Shown piece by piece: positions 24,001 to 34,393 of a stretch of 42,297 nt of DNA (the stretch's first letter is position 1; every line of letters begins with the position of its first letter). This stretch comes from Pelargonium nanum (taxonomy: Eukaryota; Streptophyta; Magnoliopsida; Geraniales; Geraniaceae): positions 1 to 42,297 of the forward strand of contig JAYMTF010000258.1 in the NCBI GenBank assembly GCA_036897485.1, written 5' to 3'. The translations under genes were made by a program, and so were the position numbers. The notes below the pieces were generated by a model, which was not told where the DNA came from, did no database searches, and saw only the letters and a program-made list of their open reading frames with translations.

Positions 24001-24051
24001 GAGGACGAGGACATGCATGGAGGCCAGAGGGTGCAATGTGCACAGCAGTGA
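21003..24051 (+). CDS. J3: Type-I DnaJ/Hsp40 co-chaperone, J2/J3 type (tandem copy 1)
   Basis: Stimulates Hsp70 ATPase and delivers clients; farnesylated plant members work at membranes and in flowering and stress pathways. Six exons: 21003-21152, 22108-22276, 22382-22523, 22600-22876, 22964-23162 and 23732-24051, giving 418 residues, the usual length. J domain 1-76 with HPD at 41-43; Gly/Phe-rich region 81-109; four zinc-binding CxxC motifs at 149-152, 165-168, 192-195 and 208-211; then the substrate-binding domains. The C-terminus is VQCAQQ, a CaaX farnesylation box as in Arabidopsis J2/J3. Complete, with canonical splice sites. Preceded by two perfect heat-shock elements and a TATA box. 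Intron 1 contains a diverged tandem duplication, and intron 5 contains a dispersed repeat. Confidence 0.97.
21205..21660. repeat. Diverged tandem repeat in intron 1 of J-protein copy 1
   Basis: The segment containing GATTCTGGTATGCTGTGTTC, GTGATTGTGATTGCTTGAT and GAGAAGCAGAAAGTTTAAGG recurs from 21411 on as GATTCTGGTATCTTATGATC, GTGATTGTGATTGCGTGAT and GACAAGCAGAAAGTTAAGG. The units are about 200-250 bp and well diverged. Confidence 0.6.
23330..23665. repeat. Dispersed CGTGTT/GACCC-rich repeat in intron 5 of J-protein copy 1
   Basis: The stretch includes TATTCGTGTCGAACCCACTTG, GTCGGGTCAACTTGAATACA and GGGTTTTAACACAATCG. It resembles the region 35210-35470 and the upstream region 20280-20580. 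Probably a degenerate non-autonomous transposon; termini not resolved. Confidence 0.45.
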
Positions 24052-24960
24052 TAACATTTTGATTTTTGGTTTTGATTTTGTTTTGTTTTCAATATAGAAG
24101 CAGAAGCTGAACTGTTAACTGTTGATAGCAGAAACTGGTGGGAGAGTTTTGGGTTCAAGTTGGGGAAGAAAAAAACAGCTGTTAGGTTTAAGAAAATAGT
24201 AACTATGTGTTTGCAATTCTATAATTCAAGTACCTTTCTTTTTATATGAGATGCTTAAATGAATATTATTGTGGTCTTGCTTTCTTTTATTACACGTGGA
24301 ATTTGATTGTACTTTTATTCGATCTGATTTGACCATTTTTTGGAATCGTATTTGACATTGAATCAGATGAACCTGCACGAAATCATGCATTTTTATACCG
24401 GGCCGACCCAACTAGACTCCTTAAATCTAAACAAATCTAGGTTGGCATCAAAGTTGGATGAAAAAAGAATAATTATACTCCTATTTTTAGTACTCAATTC
24501 AATTCAACACAATTAGCATCAATTTTTTTTAAAAACTATTTATTAAATTTGGTTCATTCGAGTCGGTATGACCCAAAACCCTCATGTTGTTCATTATGAT
24601 CCTCATATCGTTGATCTTCTTAATCACTCTTAGACGAAATAACTAATAATCTTATAAAAAATTAAATTCGGACCAAATTAAAATTCAATCACGGAACATC
24701 CTAACTAGAGGTGACAATTTGGATTTCATATCGGATTTCGATCACATTCAGCTACATCTTGATTGATACAAAATAATTGAAGATTAAATTTAAAATTTTA
24801 GCGTAAAATATGTAAATTTATGTGAATTTGTTTAATTCAATCCACACGATAAATATATAAATTAGTTCGATTTTAAATCGTTTTCAATTTTAAATGTCCG
24901 CTCAGACCCAAACCTTGTAGCGGGAAAAAATAGCCCGCTCTAATCCTAACTGTATTACTA
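24052..24960. other. Spacer between the two J-protein genes
   Basis: Contains the 3' UTR of copy 1, then AT-rich DNA with CCCAAACC/CGGATT words and a hAT-like terminus TAGAGGTGACAATTT at about 24706. No gene is seen. Confidence 0.5.
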
Positions 24961-24969
24961 CAATCAAAA

Positions 24970-25010
24970 TTCCAGAACCATCCTGCTCGAGAGATCGTAC
25001 CCTATAAATA
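24970..25010 (+). promoter_or_regulatory. Core promoter of J-protein copy 2 with an eroded heat-shock element
   Basis: TTCCAGAACCATC (24970-24982) aligns with heat-shock element 2 of copy 1, but its third unit is ATC instead of TTC. TATAAATA follows at 25003-25010. The distance from element start to TATA start is 33 bp here, against 86 bp in copy 1, and no equivalent of element 1 is seen. Confidence 0.7.
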
Positions 25011-25065
25011 CTCTTGCGCATTACCATAATATCGAAGACGAGAACGATCTGAGACTTGAGGGAAG

Positions 25066-28000
25066 ATGTTTTGTAGAGCGCCGAAGACTAGCGACAATTC
25101 CAGGTACTATCAGATACTCGGAGTCTCGAAGAATGCTTCGCCGGAGGATATCAAGATCGCTTACCGGAAAGCTGCGTTGAAGAACCATCCCGACAAGGGC
25201 GGTGATCCTGAGAAGGTGATTTTCTGTTCTTGTTGATTAATTTAACCGTTACTCTGTTGATTTGATTGCACATTGTTTACGATCGGTTCTGGTATTTTGT
25301 GTTCGGATCAAAGTTACAGTGGTTGTGATTCACTATAGCTTCCAATTTGTGTGTATTGTGTGTATTGTGTTCAGGTCGTGCTGAAAGTTGATTGTGTGTT
25401 ATATGAACGAATGTGTGTATAGTAATCGAATACTAAACACAAAAACAATACAATAATTGTTCTGAAATACCTATGGCTTGCAATTTGTGTGTATTGTGTT
25501 AGCTCTGAAAGTTGATTGTGTGTTATATGAACCAACACATATAGTAATTGAGTATGAACACAAAAACAATACAATAATTGTGCTGAAATACTGATGATTC
25601 GCTATAGCTTGCAATTTGTGTGTATTGTGTTCGTGTCGTGTTGAAAGTTGATTGTGTGTTATATGAACCAACATGTAGTTATCGAATATTGAACACAAAA
25701 ACAATACAACAATTGTGCTGAAATACTTGCTACAAGTTGAATAACTGTGCTGAAATATTGATTACGAACCCTATACGATTAGTAACTGTTCTAAAGTACT
25801 TATTACGAACTCTACATGTTTAGTAAGTGTGCTGAAATACTGATTACGAAGGTAAACTACACGTTTAGTAACTATATGCTGGAACAATGTTTGACTTAAT
25901 GAGGCAGGTTGACAAGTTACAACATTTGATTCAACTATTAAATATCACAAATTTTACTTATTTAGTTGAACCATGTTAGCTAACATACAAACAAATCATA
26001 TACACAATAAATTAAACTAGTTGGGTTAAATTGTTGATAAGTAAGTTTGCAAGTTTGAATTTTAATTATGCTACTTGTCCATAGCTTAGTTACAAGGAAA
26101 ATCGTAATATTTGGCAAGTGAATTTGTGAATTTGTGAGTTTGAATCTGAATTATGCTATTTATCCATCCCTTAGTTCCAAGGGAAACCCTAATGGTTAGT
26201 TTGAATTTGAAAATTATTGAGTGGTGTCGAGAGGGCTAATGGAAAACAATAGGCCTACATTGTCCTATAGCTCAATTGTCCTATTGTAATCTTGTGAACA
26301 TTTGGGTGTTAGTTTGCTGCAGTTTCATGATTTAGTCCTATAATTGCTTTATTGTTTGTTGCTGCTTTAAGCTTTTATAATTGAGCTTAACATTTCAATA
26401 ACTATTGTAGTTTAAAGAGGTGTCTGAAGCTTATGAGGTACTGAATGACCCTGAGAAGCGCAGGATATACGATCAATATGGCGAAGATGCACTGAAGGAA
26501 GGAATGGCAGGTGGCGGCCATGCCCATGGCCCATTTGATATTTTCGGAACTTTCTTTGGCGAGAGCCAATATGGAGGTAAGAGATCATTGATATATCATT
26601 TTGAGGTTTTAGTGTTTGTAGTGTCTTGTAGTCATGTGAAGATTGGCCTTGTAAAAATTCATGTTGTAGTCATTTGGAGGCCAAAGATTGGCCTTGTAAA
26701 TTCATGTATCTATCTGTGAACAGGTGGTGGCGCTTCGGCAAGTTGGCAAAGGCGAGGAGAGGATGTGGTTTACCCGCTGAAGGCCTCGCTGGAAGATATG
26801 TATCTCGGGACATCCAAGAGGTTCTCCATCTCGCGCAATGTGATATGCTCTAAGTGCAGCGGGTGAGTACATTGTTGTTGTTTCTGAGGTAGCGTTTGGA
26901 TTTAAAACTTTGGAATGGCAATTCGTGTCTCAACTTGTGGCACGACACAAATTAAGTGTGTTTGGGCTCATTGATTTGGTAATTGTGTCGTCCAACACGT
27001 TCCCATTTAGCACAGGGACAACCTTCAACATGTCACATACACACGAACTGCAAAGAATGAAATCTCATCATGTATTTAGGATCAATGATTTTGTAATCGT
27101 GTCATGTTCGTGTTCGAGTACCCAACACGTTAAATAGTCGTGGCATGTTCTTGTTGGCCCATTTAGCACATGGTCAACCTTCAACTCAGCACACAACACA
27201 AATTGCAAAGAAGAGGATCTCATTATGTATTTGGGCTCATTGATTTTGTAATTGTTTCATGATCTGTTGGAGTACCCAACACATTAAATAATCATTTCAT
27301 GTGCCCATTTGGCACATGGTCGACCTTCAACACGGCAAACATACACGAACCGCAAAGAATGATAATCTCATTCTATATCAGTACCTATATGCACATGTAG
27401 GATAGTTAGCTTAAGCTCTGATGATGTATGCTGATATGTGATGTTGAAATGTGAATGATTGCAGCAAGGGATCAAAATCCGGAGCTGCAATGACATGTGC
27501 CAGTTGTCATGGAACTGGAATGAAACTCTCAATCGGGCGTATGTTGCAACATATGCACCATCCTTGCAGTGATTGCAAAGGTACCGGAAAGATTATCCGT
27601 GTCAAAGACCGGTGTAGACTATGCAAAGGAGAGAGAGTTGTGCAGGAGAAGAAAGTGTTGGAAGTAATTGTGGAGAAAGGTATGCGAAATGGGGATAAAA
27701 TCAAATTCCCCGGAAAAGCAAACGAGGAGGTATGTAACTTTAATTGTAAACTAAATTGTTGTGTATTTGTCATTACTGCTTACGAGAATGAATGTGAATG
27801 AATTTTGCGTTGTTACAGCCCAACACAGTCCCTGGGGACGTAGTGTTCGTCATACAGCAGAAGGAGCATCCCAAGTTCAAGAGAAGAAGCGATGACCTAT
27901 TCGTGGAACGTACACTTTCTCTAACTGAGGCTCTTTGCGGGTTTCAGTTCGTGTTGACTCACTTGGATGATCGGCAACTACGGATCAAATCGAACCCTGG

Positions 28001-29235
28001 GGAAGTCGTGAAGCCAGGTAAGCGACGCAAACGAACTTAGGTAGTGTTTGGATTATAATGTTTGTTCAATAATTAAAAATCAAGAATCAGAATGTCAACA
28101 AGATTCTACTTGTGTATGTTTGGATTAGAATTTTTTGGGTCATGAGATTTAGAATCCAAACACTAGATTAATGAAATGTGAGGCTTCGGGTAATGCATAC
28201 GATCTGATGTAGTGTTTGGATTACAATGTTTGTTCAGAAATGAAAATAAAATATCAGAATCTAAATGAGATTCTCATTTCTCCTATTTAGATTAGGAATT
28301 TCCGGGTCATGAGATTTAGAATCCAAACGCTACTTAATTGGAATGTGAGACTTTAGGTAAGCGATACAAATGAATTTAGTAGCGTTTGGATTAGAATATT
28401 TGCTCACAAACGGAAATCATAATGAGATTCCTTATCGTTTATGTTCGGATTAGGAATTTTTGGGTCACAAGAGTTAGAATCCAAATGCTACTTTAAAGGA
28501 ATTGGAATGTCTGTTTAGAATGAGAACTAGAGATTTATTCTTTACGTTTGGATTCTAAATTTTTGGGTCCCGAGAGTTAGAACTCAAATGCTACTTTATT
28601 GGAATGTGAGACTTTTCTCGGATTCATAAACAGAAATCAAGAATCAGAATAGGAAGTAGCGACTTATTGTGCATACCGCATTAATAGAATGTGAGACTTT
28701 TTCTCGGATTCAGATACAGAAACCAAGAATCAGAATAGGAATTAGCGACTTATTGTGCATGCTACATTAATGGAATGTGAGACTTTTCTCGGATTCAGAA
28801 ACAGAAATCAAGAATCATAATAAGAATTAGCGACTTATTGTCAATGCTACTTCAATGGAATGTAAAGACTTTTCTCGGATTCTTTAACCTAACGTTGCCC
28901 TTAAACACACAGATTCATACAAAGTGATCAACAACGAGGGAATGCCAATGCACAAGACACCGTATATGAAGGGGAAGCTCTACATTCATTTCATGGTAAC
29001 CTTCCCGGACTCAATGGCTCCAGCCCAGGTTAAGGCGCTGGAGGCCGCGCTGCCACCAAAGCAACCTAGCCAGCTGAGCGACACGGAGCTAGGCGAGTGT
29101 GAGGAGACGACACTGCACGAGCTCAACACAAAGCAACAAGCTGAGGCTGAGCAACAAGCTCGAGCCGAGGCTAATGAGGAAGAAGAGGAAGGCACTCATG
29201 GTGGAGGCCAGAGAGTGCAATGTGCACAGCAGTGA
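25066..29235 (+). CDS. Type-I DnaJ/Hsp40 co-chaperone (tandem copy 2, diverging)
   Basis: Tandem duplicate of the gene at 21003 with the same six-exon pattern and phases: 25066-25215, 26411-26576, 26724-26862, 27465-27729, 27819-28017 and 28913-29235, giving 413 residues. The HPD (41-43), all eight zinc-binding cysteines (147/150, 163/166, 186/189, 202/205) and the terminal CAQQ are kept, so it is probably functional. Differences from copy 1: basic/neutral changes in the J domain ([18 protein letters not shown]), Gly/Phe linker one residue shorter with GG replaced by ESQY, four residues lost between zinc motifs 2 and 3, and a Glu/Gln/Ala-rich tail ([20 protein letters not shown]). Introns 1, 3 and 5 hold tandem arrays absent from copy 1. 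Its promoter has only an imperfect heat-shock element. Confidence 0.93.
25335..25870. repeat. Tandem array in intron 1 of J-protein copy 2
   Basis: Three units of roughly 110-130 bp with TTGCAATTTGTGTGTATTG, GAAAGTTGATTGTGTGTTAT and AACACAAAAACAATACAA. A shorter array follows, built on GTGCTGAAATACTGATTACGA and TTTAGTAACTGT. Confidence 0.85.
26880..27365. repeat. Tandem array in intron 3 of J-protein copy 2
   Basis: Three diverged units of about 130 bp with CATTTAGCACATGGTCAACC, ACGAACTGCAAAGAATGA, GGCTCATTGATTTTGTAATTG and GAGTACCCAACACGTTAAAT. The CGTGTT-type words link it to the dispersed repeat seen elsewhere in the window. Confidence 0.8.
28035..28890. repeat. Two successive tandem arrays in intron 5 of J-protein copy 2
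   Basis: The first array (28035-28600) has about four units starting GTAGTGTTTGGATTA and ending GAGATTTAGAATCCAAAC. The second (28600-28880) has four units of about 75-85 bp with GGAATGTGAGACTTTTCTCG, AAATCAAGAATCAGAATAGG and TAGCGACTTATTGTGCAT. Confidence 0.85.
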
Positions 29236-30281
29236 TGTTAACATTCTGGTTTGTGTTTTACTATTTATTTTTTGTTCTCATACATAATAGTGATAGCAGA
29301 AATTGGGTATAGAGTGTTTTTGGGTTATAGTTTGGGACAAAACAGTTGGTTTCTGATTATGTTTTTGTCCCAAGTTTTGGGAAATAGCTATGTATTCACA
29401 GTTTATAATTTAAATACCTTATTTTTTAAGGAAAAAGAAGTGACTATGTATTTGCAGTTCTATAATTGAAATACCTCATTCATGTTATATGCTTAAATGA
29501 GATGATAAGTAATAAAATAGAGAGTCTAGAGAAAAGAAAAAAAAAACAGTCACAAGTTCATGTATTCAAAACGGGTTGAAATTTGGCTACACTTAAAAAA
29601 GGATCAAAACTCATAGCTGTCCGTTATGACTATATGATTTTGGGTTAATTCAGACAGATTGAAATTAACGTTTTATAAACTGTTAACGAAAATGCTGACA
29701 TGACATGTACAAATTACTACCGTGGATTGAATTTAATTTTTTATTAATTATGCTCACGATAATACAAAAGTAAACCTACAAAATTAACTAATTTTCCTTT
29801 TTAAATAAAAAAAACTTTGTTTAAAGGAGTAGTATAATATATATTTTTGAAGGGAGTATAATATATTAATATATGTCACAATTTTTTTTGAGCAAATATA
29901 TGTCACAAATTAATTGGTATAAAAAAACAATACTAATTTTTATAATATTGACCAGTATTATTTTAAATTTATAATTTTTCAAACTCCACACTTGGACTAT
30001 TGGTAAAAAAAAAAATTACCTAGACTAAAACTGTTATTTTTGTATTAAATTCAGACCACAATTGCAATTAAATAGTATTTTATTGCAATTATCATTCAAA
30101 ACCACAATTCAGACCAGTATTGATATTTTTATTTTTTATAAAGATTCGTCATATTCGAATATTTGTCGTCTACACAATCGTGTCAAATTTCCAGATTTGT
30201 CTCTGAGTTCATAAAGACGTGTTCTCACAAATCTCAAGTGCTTAGATCTTCAGCGATTCGCATCAAGAACCAAAGTTAGCT
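29236..30281. other. Spacer between J-protein copy 2 and the ML gene
   Basis: 3' UTR of copy 2, then very AT-rich DNA, a micro-insertion at 29868-29908, and the ML gene promoter. No other gene is seen. Confidence 0.5.
29868..29908. mobile_element. Oligo-T micro-insertion with 14-bp target duplication
   Basis: AATATATGTCACAA at 29868-29881 is repeated at 29895-29908. Between them is a 13-nt insert of eight T followed by GAGCA. The structure matches the one at 10709-10754 and fits a nearly empty retroposition event on the minus strand. Confidence 0.65.
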
Positions 30282-31121
30282 ATGGAGGTGATGGATCAGT
30301 CGAAACGCACCGTTTTGCTTCTCTTCTCCATTTGCTTGCTCCTTGCTGGCACTACTCAGGCCATTGATGTCAAATACTGTGGTTAGTTCTTGTTATTTTT
30401 GGTAACCCGTTTGCTTGTTTTGAGATGGGTTTGCAAAATTTTTACTTGCAATTATGTTTTGTCAAGTAAAGTTTCCATTTTTTTTTCTTTCAAAATCCTT
30501 TGGCTTGGCCTTTTTTGATGGTGTTGCTGGATCTAATGAGCTAGTAGAGTAGTTGATGAGTATAGCTGAAAATTTTCTTGGGAATCTTAAGCATTGGTGA
30601 ATTCTTGGTATTTGTGGTAACCCTTTGGCTTGATTTGAAATGGGTTTGCAAATTTTTTACATGCAATTTTGGTTTGTTAAGTAAAGTTTCTATTTTTTTT
30701 TTTTTTCCAAAACCCTTTTGGCTTGGCTTGTCTTTGTGTTTTGCTGGATCTAATAAGCTAGTAGACTAGTTGATGAATGAAGCTGAAAATTTTCATGGGA
30801 ATCTTAAGATTGGAATTTTGTTGGCTTTCTGATAATTTTGTATGTGAATTGTAAGATTAGTATTTGATTTTGGAGAACTTGCTCTTAGAAGGTATATTTT
30901 GAGTGGATTATGTTTGGCATATTGATCACTTTTGATATGTGTGTGTAAATTCATGTGTGTGTGTGTGTGTGAATCTTAAGATTTGTCTTTGTTTCGAGAG
31001 AATTTGCTCCCAGAAGGTATGTATCGAGTGGAATTTTGTATGTGAATTTTAAGATTTAATAGCAATTTTAAAGAACTTGCTCCTGGAAGGTACATTTAGA
31101 GTGGATTTTTGTTGGAATGTT

Positions 31122-31162
<41 letters not shown>

Positions 31163-32862
31163 ATATATATTGCATGAATACAGATCACAAAGAAAACTAT
31201 GATGTAAAGGTGCAAGGTGTCAAGATATCGCCTGATCCGGTGGCACCAGGCAAACCAGCAACCTTCAACATCTCAGCTTCTACAGGTAACATTTCGGGTC
31301 TTGCTGGTCTTTAATTCTCAGATCTTTATAAGTTTAATTTGCTTAGTTTAGTGATTCTGTGGCTTGATAATGGAGGTTTAGCTCTATTTGTTCATAAACT
31401 ATGTCGATATGCCTTTAATTCGGTGTTGTTGTGAGTGGAAAAAAAACAATGTATTTGATGAGCCCTTTAGTTGCTTGAAGTCTAGCGTTTAAGTTAAAGT
31501 ATTTGGACATGAATTATAGTGATTTCGCTTTTATTTCAATCCAAGTTTCAATGTTGCTAGTTCAAGATGACGTGATGAATAGCAAAAATATTGGCCGAGA
31601 CGTGCCTCGACTATAGAGTTGGCAAATGGGCCATCACTGGTCCGGCTCGATAATATCGGGCATGGGCCGGCAGAAAGTGGTCCGATACACATGTGTGCGT
31701 TTTTGGCCTGGCCTGCGGCCTATTTTGCTTGCAAAATGAGCCGCTGCCTGTGGGCCATCACTGGCAATTCGTGGGTCGGGTTGAAAAGACCTAATCTGAA
31801 CCCGACCTGCAAGAGATGCAAGTTTGCATAGAAAATGGGTGGGCTAAGTGCGAGTTGTCTGACCTGGTCCGCCCTGGCCCGAAAATTGAATTGATAAGGC
31901 CTATTTTATGAATCCGCACCTGCAAAAATGCGGTTTTGAATTCCAAATGGTCAGCTCTTTAGGCCACAAAAGACTCTACACTTGCCACCATCTGATCAGG
32001 CATTGATATGTTGAATCTTGTTATGTTTTGTTTAAATAATTTTGAAAAAACAAAAGAAGATAATATAGAGTTGTTCGTTTCATGCAGGTCGAGCCATTTC
32101 ACGAGGAAAAGTTGTGATAGATGTTTCTTTCTATGGAGTGCATGTCCATAAAGAAATCCGCGACCTTTGTCAGGAGATTACGTGTCCTATCACGCACAGT
32201 GATTTTGTGCTCTCTCACACCCAAAGTTTGCCCGTATTCACCCCACCTGTGAGTTTCTCTTTACTCGGGTTTAATGCTTCCAAAAAGTTTTAAGTAGCGT
32301 ATGGATTAGAAATTCTGCTCATGAATGATAATTGCAATGACATTTTCATTCTTCGGGTTTGGATTATACCTTTTTGGTCATGAAAATAGCTTTGGAATGA
32401 GAATCTTATTATCATTCTCATTTCTCATTCCCAAAGATTTTGTGTCCAAATAGTCAACTCTAGGTCTTTTCAAGAGATATGCTCAAATATCAAATGGGAT
32501 AGGTTCGGGAAACCTACACATCTTGCGGGCCAGGTGTGGGTTAGGTCTTTTCAAACCAAAACCATAACCCAAACCCGACCTGACCTGAAATCTGAATCGC
32601 CAACTCTTTGCTTTGATCACACACTAGTGGTGGCGGAGCATCGTGCACTGGAATGCCTTTTTTGTGACTACAAGTCTTCTACGACAAATATGCACTTAAA
32701 TTAATTTCTTTCTCCACAAAGTTGACAACATTTGATTGATTTATTTATTTTCAGGGTCCTTACACACTTAAGATGGATATGGAAGATGAGAGAGGCCATC
32801 AATTGACTTGCTTCAGCTTCAAATTCAGCATTGGTTTTGGATCTTCTGTTTCTGATAGCTAA
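30282..32862 (+). CDS. MD-2-related lipid-recognition (ML) domain protein, secreted
   Basis: ML proteins are small secreted or endomembrane beta-sandwich proteins that bind single lipids; plant members are often named phosphatidylglycerol/phosphatidylinositol transfer protein-like. Four exons: 30282-30381, 31184-31285, 32088-32248 and 32755-32862, giving 156 residues. A signal peptide is evident at residues 8-27 (KRTVLLLFSICLLLAGTTQA), followed by the mature start IDVKYC. The ML domain carries cysteines 33, 95, 100 and 140, with VQGVKISPDPVAPGKPATF and GPYTLKMDMEDERGHQLTC. All junctions are canonical and phases agree. An in-frame ATG at 30291 is an alternative start. Adjacent to the J-protein genes, as an ML gene is to J3 in Arabidopsis as I recall. 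Confidence 0.92.
30388..30810. repeat. Two-unit tandem duplication in ML intron 1
   Basis: Two units of about 207 bp (30388-30595 and 30600-30810). Each has TTGGTATTTGTGGTAACCC-like starts, a GATGGGTTTGCAAA segment, a T-rich tract of varying length and GCTGGATCTAATGAGCTAGTAG. A further threefold repeat containing GAACTTGCTCCTGGAAGGTA spans 30860-31110. Confidence 0.8.
31121..31159. repeat. CT microsatellite before ML exon 2
   Basis: About 18 CT units ending 25 bp before the acceptor of exon 2 (31184), so it serves as an extended polypyrimidine tract. Confidence 0.9.
31612..31965. repeat. hAT-like dispersed repeat in ML intron 2
   Basis: Begins TAGAGTTGGCAAATGGGCC and ends near AAATGGTCAGCTCTTTA, an inverted match of the start. 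The interior is rich in GGGCC/GACCCG words (GGGTCGGGTTG, CTGAACCCGACCTG). No coding frame. The terminal sequence recalls hAT-type ends (TAGRGNTG). A fragment of similar type sits in intron 3 at 32470-32605. Confidence 0.55.
32285..32460. repeat. MITE-like GTAGCGTTTGGATT repeat in ML intron 3
   Basis: Starts AAGTAGCGTATGGATTAGAA, contains ATGAGAATCTTATTATCATTCTCATTTC and ends GTGTCCAAATAG. The same family occurs at 26888, 28035-28600 and 36596. Confidence 0.5.
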
Positions 32863-33790
32863 GCAACTGTTTCTTCAATCTTTGTAAACAATTCTCCAAT
32901 GTGTTTCAATATCTTGGCCTAAACTTGAGCCATTTTTGGTGGCTACTTGAATGTGCTTCTACTTCTGTGTGCATTGTTGAGAATGTTGTTTTGTATCAGA
33001 TGGATCAAATCAATCTTTTCCGGGAATGTCTGAGAGCACAAACGTATCGTAAATGTGAAATGTAAACGTACGTGTTGTTAACAATATGAGCACATAAATT
33101 TAAGTGTGAAAGTTATAGAAACCCCGAAAGAGGTGCGTGTTTGTTTGGATTTTGAGGTTTGGATTGCACGTCGGGTTGGAATCGAGTTTGCATGTAAAAT
33201 GTGCTGGTTCATGTGTTTACCCGACCCAAAAGTAGGATGTCTGACCTGAACCTGAAAAGAATTGGGTCGGACTGCGGGTCACCCGCAGTTTTGAGTCCAA
33301 ATTGTCGGGCTTTACGTGTCAAAAGGATCAATTAATACCAAATTGACGAGTTCAAATGATTATGTAATGAGTAGAGCTAGCTATTTGGATTGTACCAGCA
33401 GACATTTGAATATTTCCTAAATCAAAATCGATTTGATCCGACCAATTTTTGCATCATACATATTAGATTTATCTATAAAAATATTGATCGCATCGGACAA
33501 ATCCATCAACACAGCACATTTCACGCTAAAATTCAAAACCCGACCTATCTGAAAAATCAGACTAAACCTGATCCGAACCCGAACAAATCCGATACGAAAT
33601 CAGAATAACAAATCTATTTATGGGCCGAGGCCTCTTTTAAATGGGCCTTGAGCTCAGTACCGTTTGGCCCAAACTCAATATTTGAAGGCTCTGGTTTTAA
33701 CATTACCTGAGTTTATGATGAACACGAACCAGACCAAGTGATTGGGATTTTTTATCATCTGAATCGGCGATCGCCTTCGATTTTCCCCTC
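32863..33790. other. Spacer between the ML gene and the coiled-coil protein gene
   Basis: ML 3' UTR, then two repeat fragments rich in GACCCG/CGGGTT words (33130-33320 and 33372-33605, the latter starting TAGAGCTAGC). TGGGCC-type site II motifs (33640-33665) may belong to the promoter of the next gene. The leader exon follows near 33740-33839 with donor CCAG|GTAATC. Confidence 0.45.
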
Positions 33791-34109
33791 CGAATTCGAA
33801 ATTAGAGGAAGAAGATTAGGAAATCACATCAATTCCAGGTAATCAAAAAATTTTTTTTTTCGAATTATTTGTAGAATCATTTATGTGTAGTTTATCGTAA
33901 TTTTTGTTTTCTTATCAACTGTATGTTGGTGAATATGAATATGCTGATCGGTAGGGTTTATAGTTGAATCCACTGTAGAATTTCTGGAAATTCTCGTTCT
34001 ATTTGTGTTAAAAAGTTACCAATTTTTGTAGGGTTTCGAAGAAGCATTGTTGTGATAAGGTGGGTTTGGTTCAACTTGCACACCACATGTTTGTTAAAAT
34101 GTCTGTGAG

Positions 34110-34393
34110 ACCTGTGTTAGAGTATAAAACTAATATTGGGCCTTCAACTATCAGCTTAAGTTTTTAGTTGAGATGGTCCTTTACATGGTATCAGTGCCGG
34201 GTTACAAAAGGTCCCGGGTTCGAGTCCTACCGTCACCCATATTAAATTTCAGCACAAGGCAAGAAGTGGACCTGTGCATGGGCCACGTGCAAAGCGAAAA
34301 TGGGCTTGCACGTGAGGGGGCGTAGTATAAAACTAATATTGGGTCTTCAACTATCAGCTTAAGCTTTTAGTTGAGATGGTCCTTTACAACCTG
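34110..34393 (+). mobile_element. TRIM-type miniature LTR retroelement with 5-bp target duplication
   Basis: The left repeat, 34115-34185 (71 bp, TGTTAGAG...TTTACA), and the right repeat, about 34322-34388, share TATAAAACTAATATTGGG, TCAACTATCAGCTTAAG and AGTTGAGATGGTCCTTTACA. Immediately after the left repeat is TGGTATCAGTGCC, the usual initiator-Met-tRNA primer-binding site of plant retroelements with one change. A polypurine stretch GTGAGGGGG precedes the right repeat, which has lost its first bases. ACCTG flanks both ends (34110-34114, 34389-34393). No protein is encoded. It sits in the leader intron of the downstream gene. Confidence 0.9.

Noticed and set aside
25335-28890. Repeat arrays considered as CRISPR
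   Set aside because: Units are diverged, contiguous without unique spacers, and lie in plant introns.
34186-34230. tRNA-like TGGTATCAG and GGTTCGAGTCC words
   Set aside because: They lie directly after a terminal repeat and are explained as the primer-binding site and interior of a TRIM element, not a tRNA gene.
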